6,992 nt of DNA. Origin: Clostridiales bacterium (GTDB lineage Bacteria > Bacillota > Clostridia > Christensenellales > Christensenellaceae). Location: contig QAKS01000110.1 in NCBI GenBank assembly GCA_003343685.1, forward strand, positions 1-6,992, in the 5' to 3' direction. The notes under the pieces are model-generated. The model had not been told where the DNA came from and did no database searches. It was given only the letters and a program-made list of their open reading frames with translations. This document shows positions 4,950 to 6,992 of the stretch, piece by piece (the stretch's first letter is position 1; each line of letters opens with the position of its first letter). The position numbers were made by a program, and so were the translations under genes.

Positions 4950-6455
4950 GTGGAGAACAGATATTATGCCGCAATTGATCTGAAGTCGTTCTACGCTTCG
5001 GTCGAATGCATGGATCGTGGACTTGACCCGATGACCACCAACCTGGTGGTCGCCGACGCAAGCCGAACGGAGAAGACCATCTGCCTGGCGGTCACCCCTG
5101 CCCTTAAAGCCTACGGCATCTCCGGAAGGGCGCGGCTGTTCGAGGTTGTCCAAAAGGTCAAGGAAGTCAATGCACAGCGGCAGCGCCGGGCACGGGGGCG
5201 AAAACTCACTGGAGAATCCTACGATGCCAACGAGCTGAAGGCCTCGCCGGAGCTTGCTCTTTCGTATATCATAGCGCTGCCGCGCATGGCGCTCTATATG
5301 GAGATCAGTACGAAGATATACAACATCTACCTCCGCTTTGTTGCGCCGGAGGATATCCACGTTTATTCCATCGACGAGGTGATGATCGACCTGAGCCATT
5401 ACCTGGGCGCCTACGGTTTGTCCGCACGGGAGTTAACTGCAAAGATGATCTGCGAGGTCTACGCCGAGACCGGCATCACCGCCACGGCGGGCATCGGCAC
5501 GAACCTCTATCTCTGCAAAATTGCCATGGACATCATGGCCAAGCACGCTAAACCGGATAAAAACGGCGTACGCATTGCCGAGCTGGATGAGATGAGCTAC
5601 CGCAAGCAGCTATGGAGCCATCGACCCCTGACTGATTTCTGGCGCATCGGCAGGGGCTATGAGAAGAAGCTGGAGGCCGCCGGCCTCTACACCATGGGCG
5701 ATATTGCCCGCTGCTCCCTTCATAACGAAGACAAGCTGTATCAATTGTTTGGCGTCAATGCCGAGCTCTTGATCGACCATGCATGGGGCTGGGAGCCCTG
5801 CACCATGGAGCAGATCAAAGCCTACAAGCCTGAAACCAACAGCGTCAGCTCCGGACAGGTGCTCTCCTGTCCCTATTCCTTTGACAAAGCCAAGCTGATC
5901 GTCCGGGAGATGACGGAGCTGCTGGCGCTGGATCTGGTGGATAAGAACCTTGCAACCGACCAGTTGACGCTCACAATCGGCTATGATATCGAAAACTTGA
6001 GCAACCCGGAAATCAGCCGCAGCTATAAAGGCGAGGTTACCACCGACCGCTATGGCAGAAAGGTTCCAAAACACGCCCACGGCACCGCCAATCTCGACCG
6101 CCAGACTTTTTCCACCATGCTGATCATGAAAGCCGTCATGGAACTGTACGAGCGCATTGTGGATAAAAAGCTGCTGGTACGGCGAATCACACTGACTGCC
6201 AACCGTCTGGTAGACGCCGCCGCTGCGCGCAGGCAGGCGGCGCCGGAACAGTTGGATCTGTTCACCGATTACGCAGCTCTGGAGCAGCAAAAGGCCGAGG
6301 AGGAAGCCGCACTGGAACGGGAAAAACGGATGCAGCAGGCCATGCTGGAAATTAAGAAAAAATACGGGAAAAACGCCATTCTCAAGGGAATGAATCTTCA
6401 GGAAGGCGCAACCACCATAGACCGGAATAAGCGAATCGGGGGACACAAGGCATGA
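4950..6455 (+). CDS. Y-family (UmuC/DinB-type) translesion DNA polymerase
   Basis: This 501-residue error-prone polymerase should copy past damaged template bases. The palm motifs are present: Asp10 in AAIDLKSFYASVE and the Asp142-Glu143 pair in VYSIDEVMIDLSHY, which bind catalytic metals. ATAGIGTNLYLCKIAMD (178-194) and a helix-hairpin-helix thumb at about 228-255 (LTDFWRIGRGYEKKLEAAGL) follow, then a little-finger domain to about 420. EQLDLF at 433-438 is a canonical sliding-clamp-binding motif. A charged coiled-coil-like tail (443-472) extends beyond it. The start is GTG at 4950, with AAGAAGG at 4936-4942 placed 7 bp upstream and MENRYYAAIDL aligning with the family's N-terminus. The gene lies 53 bp after the flavoprotein and overlaps the YolD gene by 4 bp. 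No LexA/DinR box (CGAACN4GTTCG type) is visible upstream. It belongs to the UvrX/YqjW-like mobile-element group; UmuC and DinB are alternative names. Confidence 0.95.
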   Translation: MENRYYAAIDLKSFYASVECMDRGLDPMTTNLVVADASRTEKTICLAVTPALKAYGISGRARLFEVVQKVKEVNAQRQRRARGRKLTGESYDANELKASPELALSYIIALPRMALYMEISTKIYNIYLRFVAPEDIHVYSIDEVMIDLSHYLGAYGLSARELTAKMICEVYAETGITATAGIGTNLYLCKIAMDIMAKHAKPDKNGVRIAELDEMSYRKQLWSHRPLTDFWRIGRGYEKKLEAAGLYTMGDIARCSLHNEDKLYQLFGVNAELLIDHAWGWEPCTMEQIKAYKPETNSVSSGQVLSCPYSFDKAKLIVREMTELLALDLVDKNLATDQLTLTIGYDIENLSNPEISRSYKGEVTTDRYGRKVPKHAHGTANLDRQTFSTMLIMKAVMELYERIVDKKLLVRRITLTANRLVDAAAARRQAAPEQLDLFTDYAALEQQKAEEEAALEREKRMQQAMLEIKKKYGKNAILKGMNLQEGATTIDRNKRIGGHKA

Positions 6456-6856
6456 GTGATAAATATGACGACATCATCCATCTCCCGCACCATGTTTCCA
6501 AGACCCGACCGCAGATGCCTGCCCTGGACCGCGCCGCCCAATTTGCGCCGTTTGCTGCCTTAACTGGACATGGAGCCGCCATCGCCGAGGCCGGCAGGTT
6601 AACCGAACAGAAACGGGAGCTCGCCGAGCATGAGCAGGCGGCGCTCAATGAAGCACTCGGCCGGATACAGGAGCAGTCCGGCAAGCACCCGATTGTCACC
6701 ATCCTTTATTTCATGCCAGATGAGCGCAAAGCCGGCGGAGCCTACCTCAGTGCGACTGGCGAAGTGAAAAGGATAGACGAGTATGAAAGGCTGCTCATCT
6801 TTCAAAACGGACTGAAGGTTCCCATAGACGACCTGATGGAAATAGAACTCGGTTAA
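6452..6856 (+). CDS. YolD-like partner protein of the Y-family polymerase
   Basis: This 134-residue protein has the YolD-like signature near its N-terminus (5-40: YDDIIHLPHHVSKTRPQM, then ALDRAAQFAPFAALTGH). A helical middle (41-80) and a beta-rich end follow (IVTILYFMPDERKAGGAYLSATGEVKRIDEY, then LKVPIDDLMEIEL). YolD proteins are commonly encoded beside Y-family polymerases in Firmicutes, and structure-based comparisons have suggested a UmuD-like accessory role; no self-cleavage site of the UmuD kind is seen here. Its ATG overlaps the polymerase stop (ATGA), and a GGGGGA stretch at about 6438-6443 is 8 bp upstream, so translation is coupled and the products probably work together. It is the last gene of the rightward series before a new promoter. 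No clear terminator follows the stop. Confidence 0.9.
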   Translation: MSDKYDDIIHLPHHVSKTRPQMPALDRAAQFAPFAALTGHGAAIAEAGRLTEQKRELAEHEQAALNEALGRIQEQSGKHPIVTILYFMPDERKAGGAYLSATGEVKRIDEYERLLIFQNGLKVPIDDLMEIELG

Positions 6857-6858
6857 GG

Positions 6859-6889
6859 GCTATTCACACATCGGGAGTGGCTCAATAGC
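6859..6889. repeat. Inverted repeat GCTATT/AATAGC after the YolD gene
   Basis: GCTATT (6859-6864) pairs with AATAGC (6884-6889) around a 19-nt spacer that also contains CAC/GTG complementarity. There is no U-tract, so it is a weak terminator candidate. It lies 24-54 bp before the next reading frame, where the end of an insertion sequence would be expected if that frame is a transposase. Confidence 0.3.
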
Positions 6890-6897
6890 GTACAATA

Positions 6898-6906
6898 TGA
6901 TATAAT
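6898..6906 (+). promoter_or_regulatory. Extended -10 promoter (TGATATAAT)
   Basis: TATAAT at 6901-6906 is preceded by TG at 6898-6899, giving the TGnTATAAT extended -10 form, which can work without a good -35. The hexamer 17 bp upstream (TGGCTC, 6878-6883) is poor. Transcription should begin near 6913, which is the first base of the ATG of the next frame, so the message would have almost no leader. Confidence 0.6.
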
Positions 6907-6912
6907 AGAAAC

Positions 6913-6992
6913 ATGAAAAACGGAGAAGAAAGCAAAGAGAAGATTTGTCCGGCGTGTGGAAGCACGGAGAAGCAGATGAGAAAAGGGTATAA
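6913..6992 (+). CDS. Partial zinc-ribbon protein, possibly a transposase, cut by the window end
   Basis: From ATG 6913 the frame reads MKNGEESKEKICPACGSTEK and then QMRKGY before the window ends, leaving 26 codons. CPACG with a following basic KGY resembles the N-terminal zinc ribbon of several insertion-sequence transposases (IS1- and IS1595-like), in which a second Cys pair would follow about 15-20 residues later. That second pair is outside the window, so the family is not proven. No Shine-Dalgarno site precedes the ATG, and the promoter's expected start coincides with it, so translation may be leaderless; ATG 6976 would skip the CPACG motif. Confidence 0.45.
   Translation, partial: MKNGEESKEKICPACGSTEKQMRKGY

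Noticed and set aside
5610..6446. 278-codon open frame on the minus strand
   Set aside because: It is antisense to the Y-family polymerase, with low-complexity hydrophobic and Leu/Gln runs expected from reversing its codons.

Overview
The window looks like accessory, mobile-element DNA from a Gram-positive gut Clostridia-type bacterium (Lachnospiraceae/Oscillospiraceae range). This is an inference from the AGGAGG-type ribosome binding sites, moderately high GC with GC-rich third positions, a class B sortase, and a Y-family polymerase/YolD pair of the sort carried on Firmicutes integrative elements. No rRNA, tRNA or CRISPR array is visible. The species cannot be named from the sequence.

Left part (1-1843), minus strand. 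A two-gene operon encodes a small serine recombinase (1083-1694) and a class B sortase (277-1086), joined by a 4-bp ATGA overlap. Upstream of the recombinase, an unassigned reading frame (1691-1840) also ends in an ATGA overlap with the recombinase start; it looks like the tail of a lost gene. Downstream of the sortase are ambiguous, possibly frameshifted minus-strand frames (69-299), then a strong hairpin at 15-57 that could end this transcript.

Middle (1695-1966). This 272-bp divergent region holds a near-consensus sigma-70 promoter firing rightward (TTGATA-17-TATAAT, 1911-1939), a 10-bp palindrome, and four copies of AAAGGT in both orientations. Two of these form AAAGGT-GT-ACCTTT exactly where the orphan frame breaks off. 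The set could be recombinase binding sites, an operator array, or a scar of past recombination.

Right part (1967-6856), plus strand. An apparently continuous gene series follows: a small excisionase-type HTH protein, an AlbA_2 (Schlafen-type)/GHKL-ATPase-like/winged-helix protein, an XRE repressor-type protein, an iron-sulfur flavoprotein gene interrupted by an in-frame TAG at codon 36, a Y-family DNA polymerase with a clamp-binding motif, and a YolD-like partner. Overlaps and gaps are short throughout, and no internal promoter or terminator is evident. The HTH, AlbA_2 and XRE genes form a plausible regulatory or defence module; the polymerase and YolD form a translesion synthesis module. At the right edge (6898-6992) an extended -10 promoter sits almost on top of a new reading frame with a CPxCG zinc-ribbon start, possibly a transposase, cut by the window end.
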